DNA of 64,000 nt from the NCBI RefSeq assembly GCF_002592005.1, contig NZ_NVQF01000027.1:1-64000 (forward strand). The letters run 5' to 3'. Both the position numbers and the translations under genes were made by a program. The notes beneath the pieces are model-generated. The model made no database searches. It was not told where the DNA came from and worked only from the letters and a program-made list of their open reading frames with translations. Source of the stretch: Mycolicibacterium palauense. Lineage in GTDB: Bacteria > Actinomycetota > Actinomycetes > Mycobacteriales > Mycobacteriaceae. Below are positions 20,222-28,230 of this stretch, in pieces. Each line of letters starts with the position of its first letter. Positions within the stretch are counted from its first letter, which is position 1.

Positions 20222-20281
20222 CCGAAACTGCAACTTCTGCCGCCCCTTCTCGGCGGTTGCGTACAACTACTACAGTTTCGG
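20222..20281. promoter_or_regulatory. Spaced inverted repeat before the HugZ-like gene
   Basis: CCGAAACTG (20222-20230) and CAGTTTCGG (20273-20281) are perfect 9-bp arms 42 bases apart. Between them lie a CCGCC..GGCGG hairpin and the short palindrome GTTGCGTACAAC. The right arm ends three bases before the ATG at 20285, so it may fold in the mRNA and mask the start, or act as a DNA operator. No clear Shine-Dalgarno sequence was found. Confidence 0.45.
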
Positions 20282-20284
20282 CGC

Positions 20285-21094
20285 ATGGACCGGCTCAAGG
20301 ACCATGGCGATCCCGGCGATGCCCCCTCGATGCCCCCGCCGCTGACCGAGGTGGCCAACCCGGTGCGCCCGTCGGCCGCCGAGGAGGCGCGGACCATCGC
20401 CGCCTCCACCAACGCCGCGACCCTGGCCAGCCTCACCGCGGCCGGGGACCCGTGGGCCTCGCTGGTCACCTACGGGCTGCTCGACGGGCAGCCCGTGCTG
20501 TGCGTGTCGACGCTGGCCGAACACGGGCGCAACCTGGCCGGCGACCCGCGGGCCAGCCTGGCCATCGTCGGGCCCGCCACCGACCCGGACCCCCTGGCCA
20601 ATCCCCGGATCACCCTGGCCGGCGCGGTCCAACGCCCCACCGGCGACGAGGCCGCGGCCGCGCGCGAGGCGCACCTGGCGGCGGTGCCCGCCGCGAAGTA
20701 CTACATCGACTACAGCGACTTCGCGGTGTGGGTGCTGCGCGTACAGCGGGTGCGCTGGGTGGGCGGCTACGGCCGGATGGACTCCGCGGGCGCCGCGGAC
20801 TATGCCGCCGCCGAGGCCGACCCCGTCGCCCCGAACGCCGCCGCGGCGATCGCCCATCTCAATGCCGACCACGCCGACTCGCTGCGCCTGATGGCCCAGG
20901 CCCTGGGCGGATACCCCGACGCCCGCGCCGCGGTCTGCACCGGCGCCGACCGCTACGGGTTGGACCTGAAGGTGACCGCCGAACGGGGCATCGCCTACAC
21001 CCGCATCGGCTACCCGGCTCGGCTGGACGACGCCGCCCAGATGCGCACCGCCGCCGTCGATCTGGTGGCGGCCGCGCGATCGGCCCTGGGGTAG
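20285..21094 (+). CDS. HugZ-like pyridoxamine-phosphate-oxidase-fold protein with DUF2470 domain
   Basis: A 269-residue protein with an N-terminal split-barrel flavin/haem fold (residues about 35-165, TLASLTAAGDPWASLVTYGLLDG) and a C-terminal DUF2470-type domain (AIAHLNADHADSLRLMA, about 185-265). This arrangement is that of HugZ-type haem-degrading proteins and related oxidoreductases. Mycobacteria also have members of unknown activity, so haem oxygenase function is only inferred. A longer in-frame extension overlaps the previous gene and is not used. It ends three bases before the next PPOX gene, likely an operon. Confidence 0.8.
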   Translation: MDRLKDHGDPGDAPSMPPPLTEVANPVRPSAAEEARTIAASTNAATLASLTAAGDPWASLVTYGLLDGQPVLCVSTLAEHGRNLAGDPRASLAIVGPATDPDPLANPRITLAGAVQRPTGDEAAAAREAHLAAVPAAKYYIDYSDFAVWVLRVQRVRWVGGYGRMDSAGAADYAAAEADPVAPNAAAAIAHLNADHADSLRLMAQALGGYPDARAAVCTGADRYGLDLKVTAERGIAYTRIGYPARLDDAAQMRTAAVDLVAAARSALG

Positions 21095-21097
21095 GCG

Positions 21098-21511
21098 ATG
21101 TCGGCGCGCGCCGAGGCGGCCGCCCGCTTCGCCGGCGCACCCGTCGCGCGGCTGGCCACCGCCGACGCGAACGCACGTCCCCATGTGGTGCCGATCGTGT
21201 TCGCCGTGCGCGAGGACACCGTCTACACCGCGGTGGACGGCAAGCCGAAGTCCACCCGACGGCTGCGCCGGCTGGCCGACATCGAGGCCAATCCGGCGGT
21301 CAGCGTACTGGTGGACCACTACACCGACGACTGGTCCCGGCTGTGGTGGGTGCGCGCCGACGGCACCGCGGAGCTGCACCGGGACGGCGCGGCCGTCGAC
21401 ACCGCGCACGCGCTGCTGAGGGCGAAGTACCCGCAGTACGACGAGGTCGAGCTCGCGACTCCGGTGATCGTCGTCGCGGTGCACAGGTGGACATGGTGGC
21501 TGGGCTCCTGA
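21098..21511 (+). CDS. PPOX-class F420-dependent oxidoreductase (TIGR03668-like)
   Basis: A 137-residue single split-barrel protein (RLATADANARPHVVPIVFAV, then VDGKPKSTRRLRRLADI). It matches the small mycobacterial PPOX-class enzymes predicted to bind cofactor F420 through the Lys/Ser/Arg segment. The physiological substrate is unknown. It begins three bases after the HugZ-like gene and shares its fold, suggesting a functional pair. Confidence 0.82.
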   Translation: MSARAEAAARFAGAPVARLATADANARPHVVPIVFAVREDTVYTAVDGKPKSTRRLRRLADIEANPAVSVLVDHYTDDWSRLWWVRADGTAELHRDGAAVDTAHALLRAKYPQYDEVELATPVIVVAVHRWTWWLGS

Positions 21512-21571
21512 CGCCGCGATCCCGAACCGGCCCGACCCCGAGATGTCGACCCGGCGCCGCCGTGCTGTGAT

Positions 21572-22645
21572 GTGCAGGTGACCGCACCCGAGTGCGTTAT
21601 CCGTGGCCGTGTCTGGCGCGAGGGCCAGCCACAGCCCGACTTCGAGTTCGACCGCATCTCCGACTATCTCGCCGAGCCCGGCACGCTGGTCTGGGCCGAC
21701 ATCTACGACCCCGACCACCCCGCGCTGGCCGAGCTCGCCGAGGAACTCGGGCTCAACGACTGGGCCGTCGAGGACGCGCTCGCGCCGTCGGAGCGGGTGA
21801 AGGCCACGATCTACCGCACCCACACGTTCTTCACCGTCTACGCCGTGGACGTCGCCGAACCGAACCCGGACGGCCCGCCGCAGTCCCTGCTGACCAAGCA
21901 CCGCATCTCGGCCTTCGTGCTACCGCGCGCGCTGGTGACGGTGCGGCTGCCGCCCCGCTTCGACATCGAGGAGGTCTCCCGGCGCTGGGACGAACTCGGC
22001 GGGCAGGAGTTCGGCGTCGGGTCGCTGGTGCACGGCCTGCTCGACGTCGTCGTCGACGGGCACTTCGACGCGGTCCAGGTGCTCGACGACTGCATCGAGG
22101 ACCTGGAGGACGAGCTGTTCGGCCCGCCGTCCAAATCCGGTGAACTGCAGCGCCGCACGTTCGCCATCCGCAAGGACCTGGTGAACCTGCGCCGGGTGGT
22201 GCTACCGATGCGGGAGGTGGTCGCGGCCATCCAGCACCGGCGTGCCAACGCCGCTCCGGACACCAACCATGCCGGCGCGAACAACGGTGCCAATCACACT
22301 GCCAATCAGGCTGCCGGTCATGCCGTCGAGCTCGACCCCCTCTACGTCGACCTCTACGACCACGTGCTGCGGGCTTCGGAGTGGACCGAGTCGCTGCGCG
22401 ACATGCTCTCCACGGTGTTCGAGACCAACCTCTCGTTGCAGGACGCGCGGCTCAACGTGGTGATGAAGAAGCTCACCGGGTGGGCGGCCATCATCGCCGT
22501 GCCCACCGCCATCACCGGCTACTACGGTCAGAACGTGCCCTACCCCGGCTCCGGGGTGTTCTCCGGTTTCGTGGTCAGCACCGCCCTGATCATCATCGGG
22601 GTGGTGGTCCTCTACGTGATGTTCCGACGCCGCGACTGGCTGTGA
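21572..22645 (+). CDS. CorA-family metal ion transporter with GQN in place of GMN
   Basis: A 357-residue CorA-type channel. It has a large cytoplasmic N-terminal domain, a long helix, and two C-terminal membrane helices (WAAIIAVPTAITGYYG and FVVSTALIIIGVVVLYVMF). The signature loop reads YGQNVPYPG instead of the usual YGMN, so Mg2+ selectivity may differ; I recall this variant in other actinobacterial CorA-like proteins. Residues near 225-250 (NAAPDTNHAGANNGANHTAN) are a low-complexity repeat insertion. The start is a GTG at 21572 or 21578. Confidence 0.87.
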   Translation: MQVTAPECVIRGRVWREGQPQPDFEFDRISDYLAEPGTLVWADIYDPDHPALAELAEELGLNDWAVEDALAPSERVKATIYRTHTFFTVYAVDVAEPNPDGPPQSLLTKHRISAFVLPRALVTVRLPPRFDIEEVSRRWDELGGQEFGVGSLVHGLLDVVVDGHFDAVQVLDDCIEDLEDELFGPPSKSGELQRRTFAIRKDLVNLRRVVLPMREVVAAIQHRRANAAPDTNHAGANNGANHTANQAAGHAVELDPLYVDLYDHVLRASEWTESLRDMLSTVFETNLSLQDARLNVVMKKLTGWAAIIAVPTAITGYYGQNVPYPGSGVFSGFVVSTALIIIGVVVLYVMFRRRDWL

Positions 22646-22667
22646 GCCTGGGGATAGGGTCACGTTC

Positions 22668-23453
22668 ATGACGTACACGCGCTACGTCGCGTTGGGAGAC
22701 AGCCAGACCGAGGGCCTGTGGGACGGTGACGACCACGTCGGTGTCGCGGGATTCGCCGACCGCCTCGCGGTGATGCTCGACGAGCTCTACCCCGGCCTGT
22801 TGTACGCCAACCTCGCCGTCCGCGGCCGGATGGTGGCCGACGTCCTCGACGACCAGCTGCCGCGGGCGCTGGCGATGGGCCCCGATCTGGTGACGCTGTG
22901 TGTCGGCATGAACGACGCCACCCGGCCGGGCCGGACCTTCGACCGGGCCCTGCACGATCTGGACGTCGTGCACGCGCGGCTGGCCTCCTCCGGGGCCACC
23001 GTGGTGACCACGACCTTTCCCGACGTGGCGCGCACCCTGCCGGTGGGCCGGCTGCTCAGCGGGCGGGTGCGCCAGATCAACGCGGTGATCCGCTCGGCCG
23101 CCCGGCGGCACGGGTTCGGCCTGGTGGACCTGTTCGGCGCGCCCTCGATGCTGGAACCCGAGACCTGGAGCTCCGACCGGATACACGCCTCACCGCGCGG
23201 CCACCGGCTGTTCGCCGAGGCCGCCGCCGAGGCGCTCGCACTGCCGGGCAGCAACCACGATTGGGCGCGGGCCTCGGGATCGGGGGTTCAGCCCGGCTTT
23301 GCCGAGCGGATGTCCGCGCAGGCCCAGTGGACCCGGAACCTGCTGGCACCGTGGGTCTGGCAGCGCCTGCGCGGCCGCTCTGCCGGTGACGGACGCGAAC
23401 CCAAACGCCCGCGGCTGGAGGCGGTGCGAGGGGATTCATGCCGCTCGAGGTGA
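22668..23453 (+). CDS. SGNH/GDSL-family hydrolase
   Basis: A 261-residue hydrolase with the SGNH blocks in order: GDSQTEG (nucleophile Ser12), a Gly in block II (LAVRGR), VGMND (block III) and SDRIHAS (catalytic Asp/His, block V). No signal peptide is present, so it is likely cytoplasmic. Relatives hydrolyse esters of lipids or sugars; the substrate is unknown. The C-terminal 70 residues are basic and extend beyond the fold. Its end overlaps the start of the next hydrolase gene by 16 bases. Confidence 0.87.
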   Translation: MTYTRYVALGDSQTEGLWDGDDHVGVAGFADRLAVMLDELYPGLLYANLAVRGRMVADVLDDQLPRALAMGPDLVTLCVGMNDATRPGRTFDRALHDLDVVHARLASSGATVVTTTFPDVARTLPVGRLLSGRVRQINAVIRSAARRHGFGLVDLFGAPSMLEPETWSSDRIHASPRGHRLFAEAAAEALALPGSNHDWARASGSGVQPGFAERMSAQAQWTRNLLAPWVWQRLRGRSAGDGREPKRPRLEAVRGDSCRSR

Positions 23454-24223
23454 TCACCCGGGGTGAGGGTCCCGGGCGGGCGCCGCTGCTGTTCGTCCAC
23501 GGCGCCTTCCACGGGGCCTGGTGCTGGGACGAACACTTCCTCGACTTCTTCGCCGGGCGCGGCTACCGCGCGGTGGCGCTGAACCTGCGCGGGCACGGCG
23601 GCAGCCCCGTGAACGGAGCGCTGAACGACTGCTCGGTCACCGACTACGTGGAGGACGTTCGCGGCGTCGCCGAGACGCTGGGCGCACCGCCGGTGCTGAT
23701 CGGGCACTCGATGGGGGGATTCGTCGTCCAGAGCTATCTGGCCCGCTACTCGGCGCCGGCCGGGGTCCTGGTCGCCTCCGCGCCGCCGCGGGGCCTGCTG
23801 CCCGCCATGGTGCGGGTGGCCGCGCGCAACGCCCGGCACAGCGGGCGCCCCGCGGCGCTGCGCCGGCCGCTGCTGTTCTTCGGCAACCCGGCGGTGTGCC
23901 GGAACACCTTCTACAACGCCGACACCCCCGCCCCGCTGGTCGCGCGCTACGCCGGGCTGCTCGGCGACGAAAGCACCCGGGTGCTCTACCGCGACCTGCT
24001 CTACGGCGAACTGGTCCGGCCGGCGGCCGTGCGGGCTCCGATGCTGGTGCTCGGCGCCGAGCGCGACGGGTTCTTCAGCCGGCGCGCGATCCGCGCGACG
24101 GCGCGGGCCTACGGCACGACGGCGACGATCGTGGCCGGAATGGGGCACAACATGATGCTGGAGCCGGGGTGGCAAACCGTCGCCACGCACATCGACACCT
24201 GGCTGAGCAGCCACGGACTCTGA
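23438..24223 (+). CDS. Alpha/beta-hydrolase
   Basis: A 261-residue alpha/beta-hydrolase. Visible are the oxyanion region VHGAFHGAWCWD, nucleophile elbow GHSMGGF, acid Asp in GAERDGFF and catalytic His in GMGHNMML. The HGAFHGAWCW pattern is seen in lysophospholipase-like esterases, but the substrate is unknown. It overlaps the SGNH hydrolase by 16 bases and is likely co-translated with it. Confidence 0.87.
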   Translation: MPLEVITRGEGPGRAPLLFVHGAFHGAWCWDEHFLDFFAGRGYRAVALNLRGHGGSPVNGALNDCSVTDYVEDVRGVAETLGAPPVLIGHSMGGFVVQSYLARYSAPAGVLVASAPPRGLLPAMVRVAARNARHSGRPAALRRPLLFFGNPAVCRNTFYNADTPAPLVARYAGLLGDESTRVLYRDLLYGELVRPAAVRAPMLVLGAERDGFFSRRAIRATARAYGTTATIVAGMGHNMMLEPGWQTVATHIDTWLSSHGL

Positions 24224-24310
24224 GCCCGCCGGTCGCGAATGTAACAAAACGCTTCCGAACAGCGACTTCACCGATATCGCATAGGATCGTGTGCGTAGAC
24301 ATGCATTGAC

Positions 24311-25093
24311 ATGCAGCAAAGGATGGTGACCGTGGTGCTACGCGTGCTTCGCAACCGTTCGGCGTGGGGCGTCCTGCTCGGCGTATCGCTTCTGGCGTTG
24401 GCCGCCGCGCCCGCCGACGCCGCGCTGCCCACCCCGGCTCCGGGGCCGGCCGTCACCGACGTGGCGCCCGCGGCCGGGTCCACAGTCGGTGTCGCCCACC
24501 CCATCATCGTCACCTTCGGCGAGGCCGTGTCCGACCACGTCGCCGCCGAGCGCTCGATCACGGTCACCGAGCCGGCCGGAACCCCCGGCCACTTCGAGTG
24601 GCTCGGACCGGCCACCGTGCAGTTCGTGCCCGACCGGTACTGGCCCGCGCACTCGCGGGTCGGCGTCGAGGTCGCGGGCACGCCGCTGAACTTCAACACC
24701 GGCTCGTCGGTGCTCGGGGTCGCCAGCATCTCCAATCACACGTTCACCGTCAGCATCGACGGCGAGGTGGTCCGGCAGATGCCCGCCTCGATGGGCAAGG
24801 CCAAGTTCCCCACCCCGGTGGGGTCGTTCACGGTGCTGGGCAAGGAGCGCGAGGTGGTGATGGACTCGCGCACCATCGGCATCCCGCTGTCCGACCCCGA
24901 GGGCTACAAACTCGACGTCAACTATGCGGTCCGGATCACCTGGGGCGGTGTCTACGTGCACTCCGCTCCCTGGTCGGTGGGCTCGCAGGGCTATTCCAAC
25001 GTCAGCCACGGCTGCATCAACCTGAGCCCGGACAACGCCGCCTGGTATTTCAACCAGGTCGGCGTCGGTGATCCGGTGATCGTGAAGGCCTGA
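24311..25093 (+). CDS. ldtA: L,D-transpeptidase, LdtA (LdtMt1) type
   Basis: It forms 3-3 (mDAP-mDAP) cross-links in peptidoglycan. The 260-residue protein has a signal peptide/anchor (residues 15-37), an Ig-like domain (about 45-125) and a YkuD catalytic domain with the signature SHGCINLSPDNAAWYF. Cys235 is the nucleophile, with His217 and His233 nearby. It closely resembles M. tuberculosis LdtMt1 (Rv0116c), including MDSRTIGIP and YVHSAPWSV. In-frame starts further in (such as the GTG about seven codons on) are possible because AAAGGA lies between them. Confidence 0.93.
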   Translation: MQQRMVTVVLRVLRNRSAWGVLLGVSLLALAAAPADAALPTPAPGPAVTDVAPAAGSTVGVAHPIIVTFGEAVSDHVAAERSITVTEPAGTPGHFEWLGPATVQFVPDRYWPAHSRVGVEVAGTPLNFNTGSSVLGVASISNHTFTVSIDGEVVRQMPASMGKAKFPTPVGSFTVLGKEREVVMDSRTIGIPLSDPEGYKLDVNYAVRITWGGVYVHSAPWSVGSQGYSNVSHGCINLSPDNAAWYFNQVGVGDPVIVKA

Positions 25094-25104
25094 GCCGCCG
25101 GGAT

Positions 25105-25293
25105 TCAGGCCGGCCCGATGGCGTGTTCGGGGCAGCACTCGATGGCCTCCTGCACGGCGCCCTCCAGTGCGGGGTCGATCTCCTCGTCGATCGCCTCGGC
25201 GTAGCCGTCGTCGGTCAGGGTGAAGACCTCCGGGCAGATCCCGACGCACACGCCGTGGCCGCGGCACAGCCCGTCGTTGACGGTGACCTTCAT
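25105..25293 (-). CDS. [3Fe-4S]-type ferredoxin partner of the adjacent P450
   Basis: A 62-residue ferredoxin. Cluster ligands are probably Cys10, Cys16 and Cys54. Position 13 is His instead of the fourth Cys (CRGHGVC), a pattern common in mycobacterial P450-linked ferredoxins. Cys20 and Cys53 may pair as a disulfide. Its ATG overlaps the P450 stop codon by four bases, so the two are made together and the ferredoxin most likely passes electrons to that P450. Confidence 0.92.
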   Translation of the reverse strand: MKVTVNDGLCRGHGVCVGICPEVFTLTDDGYAEAIDEEIDPALEGAVQEAIECCPEHAIGPA

Positions 25294-26573
25294 GGGGTCA
25301 CCGTCACTTCCAGGTGCAGATCGGTGAGCCCGCGCAGGATGAACGTCGGCACGTAGTTGAACCGGCGCGCCCCCGCGGGACCGTGGTGCTCCTCGGAGAG
25401 GCGGATGTCGGTGGTGCGGTCGAGGATGCGCTCCAGGCTGACGCGGGTCTCGGCCCGGGCCAGCGGTGCGCCGGGGCAGCTGTGCGCGCCGCGCCCGAAA
25501 GCGATGTGCCGGCGGGCATTCGGACGGGCGATGTCGAAACGCTGCGGGTCCTCGAACTGGCGGGGATCGCGGTTGGCCGCACCGTTCATCACCATCACCG
25601 TGGTGCCGGCGGGCACGTCGACACCGCCGACGGTGGTGTTGCGGCGGGCCAACCGGAAATCACCCTTGACCGGGCTCTCGATACGCAACGCCTCCTCGAT
25701 GAAATTCGGGATGCGGTCGCGCTCCTTGCGCAGCAGGTTCTGCAGGTCGGGGTCCTCGGCGAGCATCTTCAGCGACGTGCTCAGCAGCCGGACCGTGGTC
25801 TCCTGCCCGGCTGTGTACAGGTTGGCCGCGATCCGCACGACATCCATCACCTCGGGTGTCGAGCCGTCGGGGAAGGACGCCGAGGCCATCTCGGTGAGCG
25901 CGTCACCGCGCGGCTCGCGGCGACGATCCTCGATGTAGGCCGAGAACTTCTCGTACAGGTACTCCAGCGGGCTGTGCGACATCGCCTCGTTGCTGGTGCT
26001 GCCCACGCCGCCCTCACCCTGGCTGTGGTCCATCTTGCGGGCGAACTCGGCGCGGTCCTCCTCGGGGACACCCAACAGGTCGGCGATGATCGCCAGCGTG
26101 AACGGCCCGGCGAATCCCTTGATGAAATCGCCGCCGCCGGCGGCCAGATAGGGCTCCAGCACGGTGTCGGCGTGCCGCCACATGAACTCCTCGTTCTCCT
26201 TGAGGCGTTTGGGCGTGATCAGACCCATCAGCAGTGCGCGGTGCGCGGTGTGCTTGGGCGGGTCCATCACCGTCACCTGATCGCTGAACGGCAGCTGGTC
26301 GCGGTACTCCTCGATGAGCTCCGAGACATCGTCGCCCTGTCCCTCGATCGGGACGGGGAAACCGGGGAAGGGCCCGGTGACGGCCGTGCAGGAGGAGAAG
26401 GTGGCCGAGTCACCGAAAACGGTGACCGCCTCGTCGTAGCCGGTCACCACCATCACGTTGTGGTGGGGCTCGCGACGGACCGGACAGCCCTGCCGCATGG
26501 CCTCCATGTACGGGTAGGGATCGGCGACCAGGGATCGGTCGCTGAAGAAGTCCAGCTGGTCCAGTTCAGTCAT
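25290..26573 (-). CDS. Cytochrome P450, substrate unknown
   Basis: A 427-residue P450 with I-helix AGQETT (255-260), ExxR Glu294-Arg297 (EEALR), and haem loop FGRGAHSCPG with Cys366. I do not assign it to a CYP family with confidence; AGQETT in place of the usual AGxET(T/S) with Gln rather than Asn/His/Asp is a useful handle. I start at the ATG at 26573, which has GGAAG ten bases before it; an in-frame codon at 26618 adds only unrelated residues. The ferredoxin follows with a 4-base overlap, and a TetR gene diverges from it across a palindrome. Confidence 0.9.
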   Translation of the reverse strand: MTELDQLDFFSDRSLVADPYPYMEAMRQGCPVRREPHHNVMVVTGYDEAVTVFGDSATFSSCTAVTGPFPGFPVPIEGQGDDVSELIEEYRDQLPFSDQVTVMDPPKHTAHRALLMGLITPKRLKENEEFMWRHADTVLEPYLAAGGGDFIKGFAGPFTLAIIADLLGVPEEDRAEFARKMDHSQGEGGVGSTSNEAMSHSPLEYLYEKFSAYIEDRRREPRGDALTEMASASFPDGSTPEVMDVVRIAANLYTAGQETTVRLLSTSLKMLAEDPDLQNLLRKERDRIPNFIEEALRIESPVKGDFRLARRNTTVGGVDVPAGTTVMVMNGAANRDPRQFEDPQRFDIARPNARRHIAFGRGAHSCPGAPLARAETRVSLERILDRTTDIRLSEEHHGPAGARRFNYVPTFILRGLTDLHLEVTVTP

Positions 26574-26639
26574 GGTGTTCGCTTCCAGTTCGCGGGGGCT
26601 GCGCCAGTCGATCGGCAAGCTTTCCGCTTTACGATCGAC

Positions 26640-26652
26640 TAGTAAGTTACTA
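26640..26652. promoter_or_regulatory. 13-bp palindromic operator between P450 and tetR
   Basis: TAGTAA-G-TTACTA is a perfect palindrome in an otherwise GC-rich region. Its centre (26646) lies 73 bases from both the P450 start codon (26573) and the tetR start codon (26719). Its symmetry and place make it the likely operator of the adjacent TetR regulator. Confidence 0.65.
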
Positions 26653-26718
26653 TACGAACGTCAAGCTGTTGCACGCAATGTCTCAACACCGGACCGAGCG
26701 GGGGACGGAGGTATCCGG

Positions 26719-27375
26719 ATGGGCAGCACGGCCGCCGCCGCGCCGACTACGGGCACGGGCGCGGGCACCGGCACCCGCCAGGACACCCGGGCGCGCCTCA
26801 TCGAGGTGGCCGTGGATCTGTTCACCCGCTACAGCTTCGCCGGGACCTCGCTGCAGATGATCGCCGACGAGGTCGGATTCACCAAAGCCGCCATCTACCA
26901 CCACTTCCGGACCCGCGAGCAGCTTCTCGACGCCGTGATGGCGCCCATGCTGCAGCGCCTGGAGGGCGTCGTCGGGGCCGCCGAGCAGCTGCGCGGCACC
27001 CACGCCCGGGCCGACCTGGTGCTGACGGGCTTCGCCCGCCTGGCCGTCGAGCACCGGGTGGTCTCGGTGCTGGCCGCCGATCCCGCCGTCGTCGGGCTCC
27101 TGCGCGGCCGCCGCGACTGGAACACGCTCATCGAACGCCAGATGGCCCTGCTCGCCGATGTCGACCCCGGCCCGGGTGGGCGGGTCAAGGCCTCGATGGT
27201 GCTGGCCGGGATCGCCGGGGCCTCCGGTCCGCCGTTCGGCGACCTCGACCGCGACGCGCTGCAGACCCACCTGGTCGAGGCGGGCCGGCGCGCCCTCGGT
27301 CTGCGGATCCCGCGGCAGAAGGCGCCCTCCCCCACCCGGCGGGAAGCTACCCCGTCGGCATCTCGAAACCGCTGA
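26719..27375 (+). CDS. TetR-family regulator, probably of the P450-ferredoxin operon
   Basis: A 218-residue regulator with a helix-turn-helix at about residues 44-73 (TSLQMIADEVGFTKAAIYHHF). It begins at the ATG at 26719; upstream in-frame codons run through the promoter region and were not used. The N-terminal 20 residues are Gly/Thr-rich. It is divergent from the P450-ferredoxin operon with a palindrome midway, which suggests control of both directions. Its last 29 bases overlap the convergent DUF1330 gene. Confidence 0.87.
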   Translation: MGSTAAAAPTTGTGAGTGTRQDTRARLIEVAVDLFTRYSFAGTSLQMIADEVGFTKAAIYHHFRTREQLLDAVMAPMLQRLEGVVGAAEQLRGTHARADLVLTGFARLAVEHRVVSVLAADPAVVGLLRGRRDWNTLIERQMALLADVDPGPGGRVKASMVLAGIAGASGPPFGDLDRDALQTHLVEAGRRALGLRIPRQKAPSPTRREATPSASRNR

Positions 27376-27652
27376 GGATCACCCCGTTGCAGTCCGCGGC
27401 GGCCTGGCGCAGCTTGACCGCCTCCTGATAGGCGTCGGAGTAGTACCACGCGCGGGCGGCCTCGACCGTTTCGAACTCCAGCACGATGGTCTGGCTGCCG
27501 TGCCAGGAGCCCTCCAGCACTTCGGGTTTGGTGTCGACCGCCAGGATCTTCGCGCCGGCGGCCATGGTCGGCATCGCCAGGGCCCCGTAGGCCTTCATCC
27601 CCTCGGGGTCCTTGACGTCCTCGGTGATGACGACGTAGCCCTTGGCTGCCAT
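27347..27652 (-). CDS. DUF1330 family protein
   Basis: A 101-residue protein of the DUF1330 dimeric alpha/beta-barrel family (KGYVVITEDVKDPEGMKAY, ending RQAAADCNGVILSGFE). Its biochemical role is unknown. The start at 27652 has GGGAA just before the ATG and gives the typical family N-terminus; a longer frame to 27703 has no support. Its 3' end overlaps the tetR gene on the other strand by 29 bases. Confidence 0.82.
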   Translation of the reverse strand: MAAKGYVVITEDVKDPEGMKAYGALAMPTMAAGAKILAVDTKPEVLEGSWHGSQTIVLEFETVEAARAWYYSDAYQEAVKLRQAAADCNGVILSGFEMPTG

Positions 27653-27830
27653 GTGTTCCCTCTCCCGCCTGCGCCCCTGGACCGTGCGCCCAGAGAACGC
27701 CACTCTCTGATTCGGGACATGAGATTTCCAGACGACCGCGGGTCCGTCAACGGCCGGGCATCGGGTGGGCGCCCCGCGTAAAAGGTTGTATTCTTGTAAT
27801 TGTTATTTCACAACTATTTGCGGAGGGTAT

Positions 27831-28157
27831 ATGAACCGCATCATCAGCTCGGCACGGGTGGCCACGGAACGCGCCCCGCGCTACGGCAAGCAGCTCGTCT
27901 CCCACCTCGGCCGCCGGGCGGTCGGCGCCTGGGACCCCGATACCGGCACCGGCACCCTGGACATGAACGAGCACACCGTGCACGTCGGCTTCACAGCCAC
28001 ACCGCAGGCCCTGCTGATCGAGCTGCACGCCGACGAATCCGACCTCGACGCCTTCGAAGACGTCGTGGGACGTCACCTGGTCGGGTTCGGTGCGCGCGAC
28101 GAGCTCGAAGTGCAGTGGTCGCGTGCGGACGGGTCCCCGGGCAGCCGCCAGGGGTGA
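27831..28157 (+). CDS. DUF2218 family protein
   Basis: A 108-residue protein of the DUF2218 family (SARVATERAPRYGKQLVSHLGRR, then a C-terminal LEVQW). Members are often found with iron/siderophore genes in actinobacteria, but none are adjacent and the role here is unknown. The ATG follows a strong ribosome site (GGAGGGTAT). The 50 bases upstream are AT-rich for this genome (TTGTAATTGTTATTTCACAA), probably a promoter. Confidence 0.82.
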   Translation: MNRIISSARVATERAPRYGKQLVSHLGRRAVGAWDPDTGTGTLDMNEHTVHVGFTATPQALLIELHADESDLDAFEDVVGRHLVGFGARDELEVQWSRADGSPGSRQG

Positions 28158-28175
28158 CACCGCCCACACCCCGCG

Positions 28176-28189
28176 TGGAACGTGTTCTA
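28176..28189. promoter_or_regulatory. KstR-type operator before fadD
   Basis: TGGAACGTGTTCTA fits the KstR consensus TNNAACNNGTTNNA exactly. It lies 41 bases before the FadD start codon. KstR represses cholesterol-catabolism genes in mycobacteria, so this gene is likely in that regulon. Confidence 0.72.
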
Positions 28190-28230
28190 GATTGGATCCC
28201 GACTTCAGGGCAGAAGCATGGAGGAGGGTC

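Noticed and set aside
18746..20284. Upstream extension of the HugZ-like frame through the oxidoreductase gene
   Set aside because: The extension is out of frame with the real oxidoreductase and is Arg-rich; the ATG at 20285 gives the family N-terminus.
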